Part shown: positions 8,173 to 18,375 of the stretch, piece after piece
Numbering within the stretch: position 1 is the stretch's first letter
Layout of the letters: every line of letters starts with the position of its first letter
Assembly (NCBI GenBank): GCA_019800895.1
Contig: JAHVKF010000003.1
Span: 248,001 to 312,000 of the forward strand
Length of the DNA: 64,000 nt
From: Halomonas denitrificans
GTDB taxonomy: Bacteria > Pseudomonadota > Gammaproteobacteria > Xanthomonadales > Wenzhouxiangellaceae
Direction of reading: 5' to 3'
Position numbers and translations under genes: made by a program
Notes under the pieces: generated by a model
Told to the model about the DNA's origin: nothing
What the model saw: only the letters and a program-made list of their open reading frames with translations
Database searches by the model: none

Positions 8173-9877
8173 TCCGGGCACCGCATCCCGGGTCCAGCCC
8201 GGCGGCAGCCGAGTGCGCGTCGCGATGATTCTCGCGATCATGGCCGCGTGCGCGCTCCTGCTGGTCGCCCGCGCCGTCAAGCTCCAGGTGATGGACACGG
8301 AGTTCCTGCAGAGCGAGGGCGAGGCACGCTTCCTGCGTCAGGTCGAGATTCCGGCGATGCGCGGGTCGATCCTGGACCGCAACGGCGAGCCGCTGGCCGT
8401 GTCGACGCCGGTCGAATCGGTCTGGGCCCATCCCGGCGAGCTGCTGCAGGCCGCCGACCGGATTCCGATGCTGGCCGGCGTTCTCGGCCAGGACGCCGAG
8501 GCGATCGAGCGCCGCCTGACCCAGCGCGCGGACCGCGAGTTCGTCTGGATCATCCGGCGGATCGCCCCCGACCTCGCCGACCGGGTGCGCGAACTGGACA
8601 TCCCCGGCGTGTTCCTCCAGCGCGAGTATCGCCGCTTCTATCCGACCTCGGACGTCGCCTCCCAGGTCGTCGGATTCACCAACATCGACGAGGTCGGCCA
8701 GGAAGGGCTCGAGCTGGCCTACGACAGCTGGCTGATGGGTCACGCCGGCGCCAAGCGCGTGGTCAAGGACCGGCTCGGCCGGGTGGTCGAGAACGTCGAA
8801 CTGGTCCGTGAAGCCGAACCGGGGCAGGACCTGCACCTGACCCTGGACCGTCGGCTGCAATACCTGGCTTACCGCGAGCTGACGCGGACGGTCGCCGAGC
8901 ACCAGGCGCGGTCCGGGTCGGTCGTGGTGCTCGACGTGACCACCGGCGACATCCTCGCGATGGCGAACGTGCCCTCCTTCAACCCGAATTCGCGCGACCT
9001 CGGCAGCCCCGAGGGGCGCCGCAACCGCGCCCTGACCGACGTGCTCGAGCCCGGCTCGGTGGTCAAGCCCTTCGTGGTGGCCGCGGCGATGGAAGCCGGT
9101 CTGGCCTATCCCGAACTCGTCATCGACACCACGCCGGGCACGATGCAGGTCTCCGGCCACACGATCCGCGACGTGCGCGACTACGGCGAATTGACCGTGA
9201 CCGGCATCCTGACCAAGTCGTCGAACGTCGGCGTGGTCCAGCTGGCGCTGGGCATGGATCCCCGCCACCTGTGGAGCATGTATTCGCGGCTGGGTTTCGG
9301 CACCGTGACCGGCACGGGGTTCCCCGGTGAGTCCGCCGGCGTGCTGCGCGACTACGAGCGCTGGCGGAAGCTGGAACAGGCCACGCTGTCCTACGGCTAC
9401 GGCCTGTCGGTCACGCCCCTGCAGCTGGTGCGAGCGACGGCCGCGATCGCCGACGACGGCCGCCTGCGCCAGCCCAGCTTCGTCCTCGGCTCCGACAATC
9501 CCGTGCAGACGGTGATGGATCCGTCGCTGGCCTCGCAGTTGCGCGAGATGCTCGAAACGGTGACGCTGCCGGGCGGCACGGCAACCCGCGCCGACGTGCC
9601 GGGGTACCGGGTGGCGGCCAAGACCGGCACCTCCCGCAAGGTCGGGGTCGGCGGCTACGGCGACCGCTACGTCTCCAGCATCGCCGGCTTCGCGCCGGTT
9701 TCCCGGCCCCGGCTGGCCGCGGTCGTCGTCATCCACGACCCGCGCGGCGATGAATACTACGGTGGGGCCGTGGCCGGGCCGCTGTTCGGCCGGGTGATGG
9801 CCGACGCCCTGCGCTTGATGGACGTTCCGCCCGACGACGTGCGCACGCTGATCGCGCAGGCCGGAGACGGCGAATGA
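8165..9877 (+). CDS. ftsI: Penicillin-binding protein 3, septal transpeptidase FtsI
   Basis: Class B PBP that crosslinks septal peptidoglycan as partner of FtsW. The 570-residue protein has one N-terminal membrane helix (about 18-38), a dimerisation domain starting near RGSILDRNGEPLA, and a transpeptidase domain. Catalytic motifs are SVVK (Ser298), SSN (in TKSSNVGVV) and KTG (in AAKTGTSRK). The start ATG at 8165 overlaps the ftsL stop by 8 nt. The SVVK tetrad differs from the common STVK only in the second residue. Confidence 0.97.
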   Translation: MADPGTASRVQPGGSRVRVAMILAIMAACALLLVARAVKLQVMDTEFLQSEGEARFLRQVEIPAMRGSILDRNGEPLAVSTPVESVWAHPGELLQAADRIPMLAGVLGQDAEAIERRLTQRADREFVWIIRRIAPDLADRVRELDIPGVFLQREYRRFYPTSDVASQVVGFTNIDEVGQEGLELAYDSWLMGHAGAKRVVKDRLGRVVENVELVREAEPGQDLHLTLDRRLQYLAYRELTRTVAEHQARSGSVVVLDVTTGDILAMANVPSFNPNSRDLGSPEGRRNRALTDVLEPGSVVKPFVVAAAMEAGLAYPELVIDTTPGTMQVSGHTIRDVRDYGELTVTGILTKSSNVGVVQLALGMDPRHLWSMYSRLGFGTVTGTGFPGESAGVLRDYERWRKLEQATLSYGYGLSVTPLQLVRATAAIADDGRLRQPSFVLGSDNPVQTVMDPSLASQLREMLETVTLPGGTATRADVPGYRVAAKTGTSRKVGVGGYGDRYVSSIAGFAPVSRPRLAAVVVIHDPRGDEYYGGAVAGPLFGRVMADALRLMDVPPDDVRTLIAQAGDGE

Positions 9878-11349
9878 TCGCGCTCGCTACGCTGCTGCGC
9901 GGCTGGGTGACTTCGTCCGAGCCGCTGCCGTCGCTGATGATCGGCGGCTTGACCCGGGACAGCCGCTCGGTCCGGTCCGGCGACGCCTTCGTTGCCCTGC
10001 AGGGCGGCTCGACCCACGGGCTGGTCCACGCCGAGCGGGCGCTCGAGGCCGGCGCAAGCGTCGTTCTCTACGATCCAGAGGATTCGCTGCCCGAGGACGC
10101 CAGCGCCTCGCTCCGCGGCCGCAACGCCGAGCGTTACGTCGCGGTGCGCGGCCTGGCGTCCCGGACCGTCGACCTGGTCCGCCGGTTTCACGGTGATGCG
10201 GTCGCCGGCCTGGACCTGTTCGCCGTCACCGGCACCAACGGCAAGAGCTCGATCGCCTGGCTGATGGCGCAGGCCTTCGATGGCGCGATGATCGGCACGC
10301 TCGGCAACGGGCGGCCCGGTGCGCTGGACCCGGCCACCCACACCACGCCGGACCTGTTCGCGGTCCATGCCCTACTGGCCCGGTTGGCCGGCGAGGGCCT
10401 CGAGCGGGTCGCGATCGAGGCGTCCTCGCACGCGCTGGACCAGGGCCGGCTGGCCGGTCTGACCTTCACGGCGGTGGCGTTCACCAATCTCGGTCACGAC
10501 CACCTCGACTACCACGGCAGCTTCGAAGCCTACGGTGCGGCCAAGGCGCGGTTGTTCAACGACTTCGCCAGCCGGCGGCAGTGGATCAACCTCGACGATC
10601 CCTTCGGACGCGCGATGGCCGCGAGCCTGCGCGGCCGCGACGGCCTGCGTACCTACGCGCTGGACCCGTCCCGGGGTGCCGACGTCACCGCCGAGATTCG
10701 CCGCGCGGACCTCGACGGACTGGCCCTGACCCTGCACCTGCCGATCGGGCCGGTCGAGGCCACGAGCCGGTTGATCGGGCGGGTCAACGTGCTGAACCTC
10801 ATGGTCGTGGCCGGTGAACTGGCCGAACGCGGTCTCGACGCCGGTGCGATCGCCGATCGCCTGGCGGGTCTCGACCCGGTCCCGGGTCGGATGAACCGGG
10901 TCGAAGCGCACGGCAAGCGCGTCGTCATCGACTACGCGCACACGCCGGATGCGCTGGAAAACGCGCTCAATGCGCTGCGGCCGCTGGTGCCGGGGCGGGT
11001 CATCTGCGTGTTCGGTTGCGGCGGTGACCGGGATCGCGCGAAGCGCCCCGAGATGGGACGGATCGCCGAGGGTCTGGCCGACGCGGTGGTGCTCACGGAC
11101 GACAACCCGCGCCACGAGAGCGGCCTGGCCATCGTGCGCGAAATCCAGGCCGGCATGGCGCGGCCGGATCGAAGCCGGGTCATGCGCGACCGGGCGGCAG
11201 CGATCCGCCTGGCGGTCCGCGACGCCGGTCCTGACGACGTGGTGCTGGTCGCCGGCAAGGGCCACGAGCGGGAGCAGGTCATCGGCGACACGGTCCGCCC
11301 GTTCTCGGACTTCGAGGCGGTCCAGGCCGCGCTGGAGGAGGCCGCATGA
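9874..11349 (+). CDS. murE: UDP-MurNAc-L-Ala-D-Glu:meso-diaminopimelate ligase
   Basis: Mur ligase that adds the third peptide residue in the cytoplasm. The 491-residue protein has the ATP-binding loop VTGTNGKSS (about residues 115-123), EASSHALDQGR, and DNPR beginning at residue 410. DNPR is the specificity motif for meso-diaminopimelate rather than lysine, so the organism should have DAP-type peptidoglycan. It overlaps ftsI and murF by ATGA at both ends. Confidence 0.97.
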   Translation: MIALATLLRGWVTSSEPLPSLMIGGLTRDSRSVRSGDAFVALQGGSTHGLVHAERALEAGASVVLYDPEDSLPEDASASLRGRNAERYVAVRGLASRTVDLVRRFHGDAVAGLDLFAVTGTNGKSSIAWLMAQAFDGAMIGTLGNGRPGALDPATHTTPDLFAVHALLARLAGEGLERVAIEASSHALDQGRLAGLTFTAVAFTNLGHDHLDYHGSFEAYGAAKARLFNDFASRRQWINLDDPFGRAMAASLRGRDGLRTYALDPSRGADVTAEIRRADLDGLALTLHLPIGPVEATSRLIGRVNVLNLMVVAGELAERGLDAGAIADRLAGLDPVPGRMNRVEAHGKRVVIDYAHTPDALENALNALRPLVPGRVICVFGCGGDRDRAKRPEMGRIAEGLADAVVLTDDNPRHESGLAIVREIQAGMARPDRSRVMRDRAAAIRLAVRDAGPDDVVLVAGKGHEREQVIGDTVRPFSDFEAVQAALEEAA

Positions 11350-12704
11350 TCCGGTTCACCCTCCAGCAGGCGGCCGAATTCACCGGTGGACGGGTCGTCG
11401 GTGACGGCGAAACCGCGTTCGAAGGTGTCGCGATCGATTCGCGCCGGGTCCGCGCCGGCCAGCTGTTCTGCGCGCTGCCCGGTGCCCGGGTCGACGGTCA
11501 CGACTACGTCGAAGCCGCGGCCGCGTCCGGCGCCGCGGCGGCGCTGGTCCAGCGGGCGCTCGATGCCTCGCTGCCCCAGCTCGTGGTCGATGACGTCGAG
11601 CGCGCGTTCGGCCAGCTGGCCGCAGCCTGGCGCGAATCGCTGGACACCCGGGTCATCGGGGTGACCGGCAGCAACGGCAAGACCACGGTCAAGAACATGC
11701 TCGCCGGCATCCTGCGCCGGCTCGGCCCGACGTTGGCCACCGAGGGCAACCTGAACAACGAGCTCGGCGTCCCGCTGACCCTCGCGCGGCTGGATGGGAC
11801 ACAACGCTTTGCGGTGATCGAGATGGGCTGCGGACAGCCCGGCGACATCGCGTACCTGGCCGGTCTCGCCCGTCCCGAGATCGGCATCGTGACCAATGCC
11901 GGACCGGCCCACCTGGAACGGCTGGGCAGCGTGGAAGGCGTCGCCCGCTGCAAGGGCGAACTGTTCGAGGCGGTCGGCGCGGCGATGGGCGGCACGGGCA
12001 CGGTCGTCGTCAATCGCGACGATCGCTTCTACGACGACTGGATCGGCCGGGCCGGCGACGCGCGGTGCATCCGTTTCGGCCGTCACGCCGAGGCCGACGT
12101 CCGGCTTGTCGACGAGCAGGGCTCGCCTCGACTGCAGACCCCGGAGGGAACGATCGGCCTGCACCTGGCGCTGCCCGGCGCGCACAACCGGGCCAATGCC
12201 GCGGCCGCGGCGGCCGCGGCGCTTGCGCTGGACGTCTCGCCGGCCGACATCGAGGCTGGCCTGGCGGCCGCCCACGGCGTGCCGGGCCGCCTGCAGGTCC
12301 GCGCGATGGCTGGCGACTGGACCCTGATCGACGACACCTACAACGCCAACCCGGCCTCGCTCTACGCCGCGCTGGCGGTGCTGGCAGAACAGGACGGCGA
12401 GCGCTGGCTGGTGCTCGGCAACATGGCCGAGCTTGGAGAGCAAAGTTCGAAACTGCATCGCGAAGTGGGCCGGGCGGCCGCCGAGTTCGGGGTCCGTCGG
12501 CTCTACGCGACCGGCGACGACGCGGCGCAGGCCGCCGAGGCCTTCGGTCGCGAGGGCCGTCGCTTCAACTCGCCGATCGCCCTGGCGGAAGCGCTGCGCG
12601 CCGATCTGCGCGCGGGCGTGGTCTGCCTGGTCAAGGGCTCGCGTTCGGCCCACATGGAAGCGGTGATCGAGCGGCTGGCGGCCGGGGAGGCCGGGGCATG
12701 CTGA
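11346..12704 (+). CDS. murF: UDP-MurNAc-tripeptide:D-Ala-D-Ala ligase
   Basis: Last cytoplasmic peptide-adding step: attaches the D-Ala-D-Ala made by Ddl. The 452-residue protein has the Mur ligase P-loop [13 protein letters not shown] (from about residue 107), the substrate-side [11 protein letters not shown] and [10 protein letters not shown] in the central and C-terminal domains. Length is normal. It overlaps mraY by 7 nt (ATGCTGA). Confidence 0.97.
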   Translation: MIRFTLQQAAEFTGGRVVGDGETAFEGVAIDSRRVRAGQLFCALPGARVDGHDYVEAAAASGAAAALVQRALDASLPQLVVDDVERAFGQLAAAWRESLDTRVIGVTGSNGKTTVKNMLAGILRRLGPTLATEGNLNNELGVPLTLARLDGTQRFAVIEMGCGQPGDIAYLAGLARPEIGIVTNAGPAHLERLGSVEGVARCKGELFEAVGAAMGGTGTVVVNRDDRFYDDWIGRAGDARCIRFGRHAEADVRLVDEQGSPRLQTPEGTIGLHLALPGAHNRANAAAAAAAALALDVSPADIEAGLAAAHGVPGRLQVRAMAGDWTLIDDTYNANPASLYAALAVLAEQDGERWLVLGNMAELGEQSSKLHREVGRAAAEFGVRRLYATGDDAAQAAEAFGREGRRFNSPIALAEALRADLRAGVVCLVKGSRSAHMEAVIERLAAGEAGAC

Positions 12705-13774
12705 TCTGGCTGCTGGAGGACTGGCTGGCGCTCGATGTCGCCCTGTTCGGCTTCATCACGTTCCGGACGATCATGGCCGCGCTGACCGCGCTGGCCGTCT
12801 CGCTGCTGGTCGGACCGGTGTTCATCCGTTACCTGGTGTCGCGCAAGATCGGCCAGCCGATTCGCGAGGTCGGTCCGCAGACCCATTTCGACAAGGCCGG
12901 CACGCCGACCATGGGCGGCGCGCTGATCCTGATCTCGATCCTCGTCGCGACGCTGCTGTGGGCCGACCTTGCCAACCGCTATGTCTGGACGGTGCTGTTC
13001 ACCACCGCGGCCTTCGGTGCGATCGGCTTCGTCGACGACTGGCGCAAGCTCAAGTACAACGACTCGCGCGGCATTTCGGCGGCGGCCAAGTACACGCTGC
13101 AGTCGCTGGCCGCGCTGGTCGCGGCGGTCTTCCTCTACCAGACCGCGGACGTGCCCGGCGCGACCGAGCTGCTGGTGCCGTTCTTCAAGGACGTCGCCGT
13201 GCCGATGGGCGTCGGCTTCGTCGTCCTGACCTACTTCGTCATCGTCGGTTCGTCCAACGCCGTCAACCTGACCGACGGCCTCGACGGCCTGGCGATCGTG
13301 CCGGCCGTGATGGTGGCGATCGGCCTCGGCATCTTCGCCTACGCGGTCGGCAACGCGATCTTCGCGAACTACCTCGGCTTTCCGTTCATCCCCGGCGCCG
13401 GGGAAGTCGCGATCTTCTGCAGTGCCATGGCCGGGGCCGGGCTCGGCTTCCTGTGGTTCAACACCTATCCGGCCCAGGTCTTCATGGGCGACGTCGGCGC
13501 GCTGGCGGTCGGCGCGGCGCTCGGCCTGGTCGCGGTAATCGTGCGGCAGGAACTGGTCTTCATGCTGATGGCCGGCATCTTCGTCATCGAGACGGTCTCG
13601 GTGATCCTGCAGGTCGCGTCGTACAAGCTGACCGGCAAGCGGATCTTCCGGATGGCGCCGATCCACCACCACTTCGAACTCAAGGGCTGGCCCGAGCCGA
13701 AGGTCATCGTCCGGTTCTGGATCGTCGCGGTGGTGCTGGTGCTGGTCGGCCTGGCCACGTTGAAGGTGCGCTGA
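12698..13774 (+). CDS. mraY: Phospho-MurNAc-pentapeptide translocase
   Basis: Polytopic membrane enzyme that links phospho-MurNAc-pentapeptide to undecaprenyl phosphate, forming lipid I. The 358-residue sequence contains GTPTMGG, the catalytic-site segment [17 protein letters not shown], and the [11 protein letters not shown] loop. The conserved FMGDxGS segment reads [11 protein letters not shown], with Ala in place of the usual Ser. In many gammaproteobacteria murD would follow; here ftsW starts on the last base of the mraY stop. Confidence 0.97.
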   Translation: MLIWLLEDWLALDVALFGFITFRTIMAALTALAVSLLVGPVFIRYLVSRKIGQPIREVGPQTHFDKAGTPTMGGALILISILVATLLWADLANRYVWTVLFTTAAFGAIGFVDDWRKLKYNDSRGISAAAKYTLQSLAALVAAVFLYQTADVPGATELLVPFFKDVAVPMGVGFVVLTYFVIVGSSNAVNLTDGLDGLAIVPAVMVAIGLGIFAYAVGNAIFANYLGFPFIPGAGEVAIFCSAMAGAGLGFLWFNTYPAQVFMGDVGALAVGAALGLVAVIVRQELVFMLMAGIFVIETVSVILQVASYKLTGKRIFRMAPIHHHFELKGWPEPKVIVRFWIVAVVLVLVGLATLKVR

Positions 13775-14958
13775 TGGGTGCCGTGCGCAGACAGGCCCGA
13801 CGCCACGGCGATCCCGCCCGGTCGGTCGAGATCGACGGTCCCTTGATGCTGGCCGCCCTGGCGCTGCTCGGTGTCGGCATCGTCATGGTCGCCTCGACGT
13901 CCGTTGCGGTGGCCGAGAAGTACGCGGTCGGCGAGTGGCATTTCCTGGGTAAGCACGTGATCTTCGTCGTGCTCGGACTGGTCCTGGCCGGCGGCTTCCA
14001 GCTGGTCGATACCCGGTGGCTGGAGAAGAGCGGCCGCCTGTGCCTGGTCGCCTCCCTGGTCCTGCTGCTGCTGGTGTTCGTCCCCGGCCTGGGGCACACG
14101 GTCAACGGCGCCCAGCGCTGGATCGACCTCGGCGTGACCCGGTTCCAGGCGGTGGAGGCGGTCAAGCTGCTGATGATCGTCTACGTCGCCGGGTACCTGG
14201 CGGCGCGGCCTGCGCTGGGGAACTCGGGGTTCACCGAGACGCTCAAGCCCCTGATGGTCGGCGCACTGATCGCCGCCGTGCTGCTGCAGCAGCCCGACAT
14301 GGGCTCCGCCGTGGTGCTGATGGCGATCATCGGCGGCATGGTCTGGCTGGCCGGTGCGGCCTGGAAGTACCTCGCGCTGCTCGGAATGAGTGCGATTCCC
14401 CTGGTGACCTTCGCGGCGATGGAGCCCTATCGACTGCGCCGCATCGCGATCCTCGGCGACCCGTTTTCGGACCCCTACAACGCCGGCTTCCAGCTGGTCC
14501 AGGCGCTGATCGCGGTCGGTCGCGGCCAGGTCACGGGCGTCGGCCTCGGGTCCAGCGTGCAGAAACTGTTCTACCTGCCGGAGGCCCATACGGATTTCAT
14601 CTTCGCCATCCTCGCCGAGGAACTCGGCCTGCTCGGCATCCTGTTCGTGCTCGCGCTGTTCGCCGTGCTGGTGTTCCGCATCTTCCGGATCGGCCTTGCC
14701 GCGCAGCGCGCGGACCGACCCTTCGCAGCGTTCGTTGCGTTCGGCGTGGGGCTGTGGATCGGCCTCCAGGCACTGGTCAGCATCGGCGTGAACCTGGGCG
14801 TGCTGCCGACCAAGGGGCTGACCCTGCCGCTGGTCTCGGCCGGTGGATCGAGCCTGATGATGACCCTGGCCGCGCTCGGGCTGGTGATCAAGATCGGCCG
14901 CGAGCTGGGCCGCGCCGAACTCGCCCGGCCGCGTCGCCGGCAGGAGTGGGCGTCATGA
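13774..14958 (+). CDS. ftsW: Septal peptidoglycan glycosyltransferase FtsW
   Basis: SEDS-family polymerase that extends glycan strands from lipid II at the septum together with FtsI. The 394-residue protein has about ten hydrophobic helices. Diagnostic segments are GAQRWIDLG, QQPDMGSAVV, the periplasmic loop with PEAHTDFIFAILAEELGLLG, and GLTLPLVSAGGSS near the C-terminus. The family QPxE loop reads RFQAVEAVKL, lacking the usual proline. The start ATG shares one base with the mraY stop (TGATG). Confidence 0.95.
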   Translation: MGAVRRQARRHGDPARSVEIDGPLMLAALALLGVGIVMVASTSVAVAEKYAVGEWHFLGKHVIFVVLGLVLAGGFQLVDTRWLEKSGRLCLVASLVLLLLVFVPGLGHTVNGAQRWIDLGVTRFQAVEAVKLLMIVYVAGYLAARPALGNSGFTETLKPLMVGALIAAVLLQQPDMGSAVVLMAIIGGMVWLAGAAWKYLALLGMSAIPLVTFAAMEPYRLRRIAILGDPFSDPYNAGFQLVQALIAVGRGQVTGVGLGSSVQKLFYLPEAHTDFIFAILAEELGLLGILFVLALFAVLVFRIFRIGLAAQRADRPFAAFVAFGVGLWIGLQALVSIGVNLGVLPTKGLTLPLVSAGGSSLMMTLAALGLVIKIGRELGRAELARPRRRQEWAS

Positions 14959-16007
14959 GGGTCACGATCCTGGCCGGCGGGACCGGCGGACACATCTTTC
15001 CCGGCCTGGCCGTGGCCGCAGCACTGCGCGCCGACGGCGTCGAAGTGCGCTGGCTGGGCACGCCCCACGGGCTGGAGAACCGCCTGGTGCCCGCTGCCGG
15101 CATCGAGCTCGACCGGGTCCGGATCACCGGGCTGCGAGGGCGCGGTGCCCTCGGCTGGTTGGCGGCGCCGTTCCGCGTCCTGCGCGCGCTCTGGCAGGCC
15201 CGGGGCATTCTGAAGCGCACGCGTCCGGACTGCACGCTGAGCATGGGCGGCTACGCGGCCGGACCGGCCGGCCTGGCCTCCCGGATGCTTTCGATTCCAC
15301 TGGTCATCCACGAGCAGAACGCGGTTGCCGGCCTGACCAACCGCTGGCTGGCACCTTTCGCGTCGATCGTCTGCACCGGGTTTCCCGACGTGCTGAAGAA
15401 TGCCCGCGTGACCGGGAACCCGGTCCGCGAAGAGATCGAGTCCCTGCCCGAGCCGGCACCGCGCCTGGCCGGCCGGACCGGACCCCTGCGCCTGCTGGTC
15501 ATCGGCGGGAGCCAGGGAGCACAAGTGTTCAACCAGGTGGTGCCCGAGGCCCTGGCCCGGCTGCCGTCCGAACAACGCCCCGTGACCCGGCACCAGGCCG
15601 GGCGACAACTGCAGTCGGCCGAAAACAACTACGCCAAGGCCGGCGTCGATGCGGACGTCGTCGAGTTCATCGACGACATGGCGGCAGCCTGGGCCTGGGC
15701 CGATTTTGCGATCTGCCGTTCCGGTGCACTGACCGTGGCCGAACTCGCCGCCGCCGGCGTTCCGGCGTTGCTGGTGCCGTTTCCTGCGGCGGTCGACGAC
15801 CACCAGACCGGGAACGCGCGCTACCTGGCCGACGCCGGGGCAGCCTGGCTGATGCCGCAGGACGAGTTCGGTCCCGAGCGCTTGGCCGACCACATCGCCG
15901 GCGTCTGTCGCGAGCTGACCCAATCGATGGCGCGCCGCGCCCGTGCTCTCGCCCGACCCGACGCCGCCCGCCGGGTCGCCGATGCGTGTCGGGAGGTGAT
16001 GGCATGA
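14955..16007 (+). CDS. murG: UDP-GlcNAc:lipid I N-acetylglucosaminyltransferase
   Basis: Peripheral membrane GT-B glycosyltransferase that converts lipid I to lipid II. The 350-residue protein has the N-terminal glycine loop LAGGTGGHIFPGLAVA (residues 6-21), MGGYAAGP, HEQNAVAGLTNR and the donor-binding CRSGALTVAELAAAGVP. Length is normal. It overlaps ftsW and murC by ATGA. Confidence 0.97.
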   Translation: MRVTILAGGTGGHIFPGLAVAAALRADGVEVRWLGTPHGLENRLVPAAGIELDRVRITGLRGRGALGWLAAPFRVLRALWQARGILKRTRPDCTLSMGGYAAGPAGLASRMLSIPLVIHEQNAVAGLTNRWLAPFASIVCTGFPDVLKNARVTGNPVREEIESLPEPAPRLAGRTGPLRLLVIGGSQGAQVFNQVVPEALARLPSEQRPVTRHQAGRQLQSAENNYAKAGVDADVVEFIDDMAAAWAWADFAICRSGALTVAELAAAGVPALLVPFPAAVDDHQTGNARYLADAGAAWLMPQDEFGPERLADHIAGVCRELTQSMARRARALARPDAARRVADACREVMA

Positions 16008-17434
16008 CCACCGGTCTTTCGCCCGATCCGCGCCCGGCGCCTTCCCTGATGCATCGGGTACGGCGCATCCACTTCGTCGGCATCGGCGGCGTGGGCATGA
16101 GCGGCATCGCCGAAGTCCTTTCCAACCTCGGCTTCACGGTCAGCGGCAGCGACCTGAACGAGTCGTCGGCGGTGCGCCAGCTCCGTGCAGGCGGAATCGA
16201 CGTGCGGATCGGTCACGACGCGGCTGCCGTCGCCGGCGCCGACGTCGTGGTCTGTTCGAGCGCCATCGCCGAGGACAATGCCGAGCTGGAAGCCGCGCGC
16301 GCCGCCCGGATCCCGGTCGTGCCGAGGGCCGAGATGCTCGGTGAGCTGATGCGGTTCCGCCAGGGGATCGCCGTGGCCGGCACGCACGGCAAGACGACCA
16401 CCACGTCACTGGTGGCCGAACTGCTGGCGGCAGCCGACATGGATCCGACCTTCGTGATCGGGGGGGTGGTCAACGCATTCGGCTCCAACGCCCGCCTCGG
16501 CCAGGGCCGGTACCTGGTCGCTGAGGCGGACGAGTCCGACGCCTCGTTCCTGCTCCTTCAGCCCGTGATCTCGGTGGTAACCAACATCGACCGCGATCAT
16601 CTCGATGCCTACCAGGGCAGCTTCGATCGCCTTCAGGGCGCGTTCCTCGAGTTCCTCCACCACCTGCCGTTCTTCGGTGTCGCGGTCCTGTGCATCGACG
16701 ACCCGCACGTTGCCGAGCTGGTCCCCGACGTGGGACGCACGGTGCTGACTTACGGCGTCCACAAGGAGGCTGACGTGCGCGCGACGCGGATTCGCCAGCA
16801 GGGCCGGCGGATGCTGTTCGACCTGCACCTGCCCGAGCGCGAGTCACCGCTTTCGGCCACCCTTTCCCAGCCGGGCCGGCACAACGTCCTCAATGCGCTC
16901 GGCGCGACCGCGGTGGCCTGGGAGATCGGCGCGACGAGCGAAGCCATCGCGGAGGGACTGGAGGGTTTTTCCGGGATCGGCCGGCGCTTCGCGCAGGTGG
17001 GCGAATGTCGCTTCGCACGCGGCCGTGCACTGGTGTTCGAGGACTACGGCCACCATCCGACGGAGCTCGACGCGGTGCTCCAGGCGGCCCGTGCCGGCTG
17101 GCCCGACCGCAGGCTGGTTCTCGTGTTCCAGCCGCACCGGTTCACCCGGACGCGCGACCAGTTCGACGCGTTCGCCCGCGTGCTGGCCGCGGTCGACGAA
17201 GTGATCCTGACCGACATCTACCCCGCCGGCGAGGCGCCGATCGCAGGTATCACCAGCGATGCACTGGCCGAAGCGATCGAACCCCGCGGACCCGCCCGGG
17301 TAACCCGTGCGGGAACCGTCGACGACTTGCCCGGTGTCCTCGACGACCGGGTCCGGGACGGTGACCTGCTGCTGGTCATGGGCGCCGGCGACATCGGGCG
17401 ACTGCCCGCGCTGCTCGACGCGGAGGCCGCATGA
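16004..17434 (+). CDS. murC: UDP-N-acetylmuramate:L-alanine ligase
   Basis: First Mur ligase; adds L-Ala to UDP-MurNAc. The 476-residue protein has the N-terminal dinucleotide fold HFVGIGGVGMSGIA, the P-loop GTHGKTTTTSL (about residue 126), EADESDASFL, and EDYGHHPTE in the C-terminal domain. The ATG at 16004 was preferred because it makes the ATGA overlap with murG used elsewhere in this cluster; an alternative start lies 6 codons upstream. murB is not adjacent. Confidence 0.96.
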   Translation: MTTGLSPDPRPAPSLMHRVRRIHFVGIGGVGMSGIAEVLSNLGFTVSGSDLNESSAVRQLRAGGIDVRIGHDAAAVAGADVVVCSSAIAEDNAELEAARAARIPVVPRAEMLGELMRFRQGIAVAGTHGKTTTTSLVAELLAAADMDPTFVIGGVVNAFGSNARLGQGRYLVAEADESDASFLLLQPVISVVTNIDRDHLDAYQGSFDRLQGAFLEFLHHLPFFGVAVLCIDDPHVAELVPDVGRTVLTYGVHKEADVRATRIRQQGRRMLFDLHLPERESPLSATLSQPGRHNVLNALGATAVAWEIGATSEAIAEGLEGFSGIGRRFAQVGECRFARGRALVFEDYGHHPTELDAVLQAARAGWPDRRLVLVFQPHRFTRTRDQFDAFARVLAAVDEVILTDIYPAGEAPIAGITSDALAEAIEPRGPARVTRAGTVDDLPGVLDDRVRDGDLLLVMGAGDIGRLPALLDAEAA

Positions 17435-18375
17435 TGACTCGTCGAGACACCTTCGACGCCGACCGCTGGGGAACCGTGGGCCTGGCCCTGGGCGGCGACA
17501 GCGCCGAGCGCGAGGTGTCGCTGAACAGCGGACGGGCCGTGGCGGCCGCCCTGGAGCGGCTGGGCGTCGAGTTCGTCGAACTCGATGGTGTCCGCGCCGT
17601 GCTCGACGCGGCCGGTGACGGACGGATCGATCGCGTGTTCAACGTGCTCCACGGCCGCGGTGGCGAGGACGGTTGTCTCCAGGGCGTGCTTTCTGCCGTC
17701 GGGGTTCCGGTCACGGGTTCAGGCATCCTGGCCTCTGCGCTGGCCATGGACAAGCTCCAGACCAAGCGCGTGTGGCGCGCGATCGGTCTGCCGACGCCGG
17801 ACTGGCGGGTCGCCCGGTCGGCCGACGAGGCCGGGGCAATCCTCGAGACGCTGGAGCCACCGCTGTTCGTCAAGCCGGCGCGCGAAGGGTCGAGCGTCGG
17901 AATGCGCCGCGTCGACGAGGCCGGCGACCTGGCACCGGCGATCGCCAACGCACTCGAGCACGACGATCGCGCGCTGGTCGAACGCCTGGTCGACGGCCCG
18001 GAATACACCGCAGCGATCCTGGGCGACCGCGCCCTGCCGCTGATCCGGATCGAAACCCCGCGTGCCTTCTACGACTACCAGGCCAAGTACGCCTCCGACG
18101 ACACGCGCTACCACTGTCCCTGCGGCCTGGCGGCCGACGTTGAAGCGCAGCTTGCGCAGCTGGCATGCCGGGCCTTCGACGCCCTGGGCGGACGCGGCTG
18201 GGGGCGGGTCGATTTCCTGCTCGACGGCGACGGCAATCCGTGGCTGCTCGAGGCCAATACCGTCCCGGGCATGACCGATCACTCACTGGTGCCGATGGCC
18301 GCGAAGGCCGCCGGGCTGGACTTCGACGCGCTGGTCGCCGAGGTGCTGGCGACCGCGGCCGGGGAGGGGTCATGA
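17431..18375 (+). CDS. ddl: D-alanine:D-alanine ligase
   Basis: ATP-grasp ligase that makes D-Ala-D-Ala for MurF. The 314-residue protein contains GGDSAEREVSLNSG, HGRGGEDGCLQG, KPAREGSSVGM and the metal-binding LLEANTVPGMTDHSL near the C-terminus. Length matches the DdlB type. There are tandem ATG codons at 17431 and 17434. It overlaps murC and ftsQ. Confidence 0.97.
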   Translation: MMTRRDTFDADRWGTVGLALGGDSAEREVSLNSGRAVAAALERLGVEFVELDGVRAVLDAAGDGRIDRVFNVLHGRGGEDGCLQGVLSAVGVPVTGSGILASALAMDKLQTKRVWRAIGLPTPDWRVARSADEAGAILETLEPPLFVKPAREGSSVGMRRVDEAGDLAPAIANALEHDDRALVERLVDGPEYTAAILGDRALPLIRIETPRAFYDYQAKYASDDTRYHCPCGLAADVEAQLAQLACRAFDALGGRGWGRVDFLLDGDGNPWLLEANTVPGMTDHSLVPMAAKAAGLDFDALVAEVLATAAGEGS

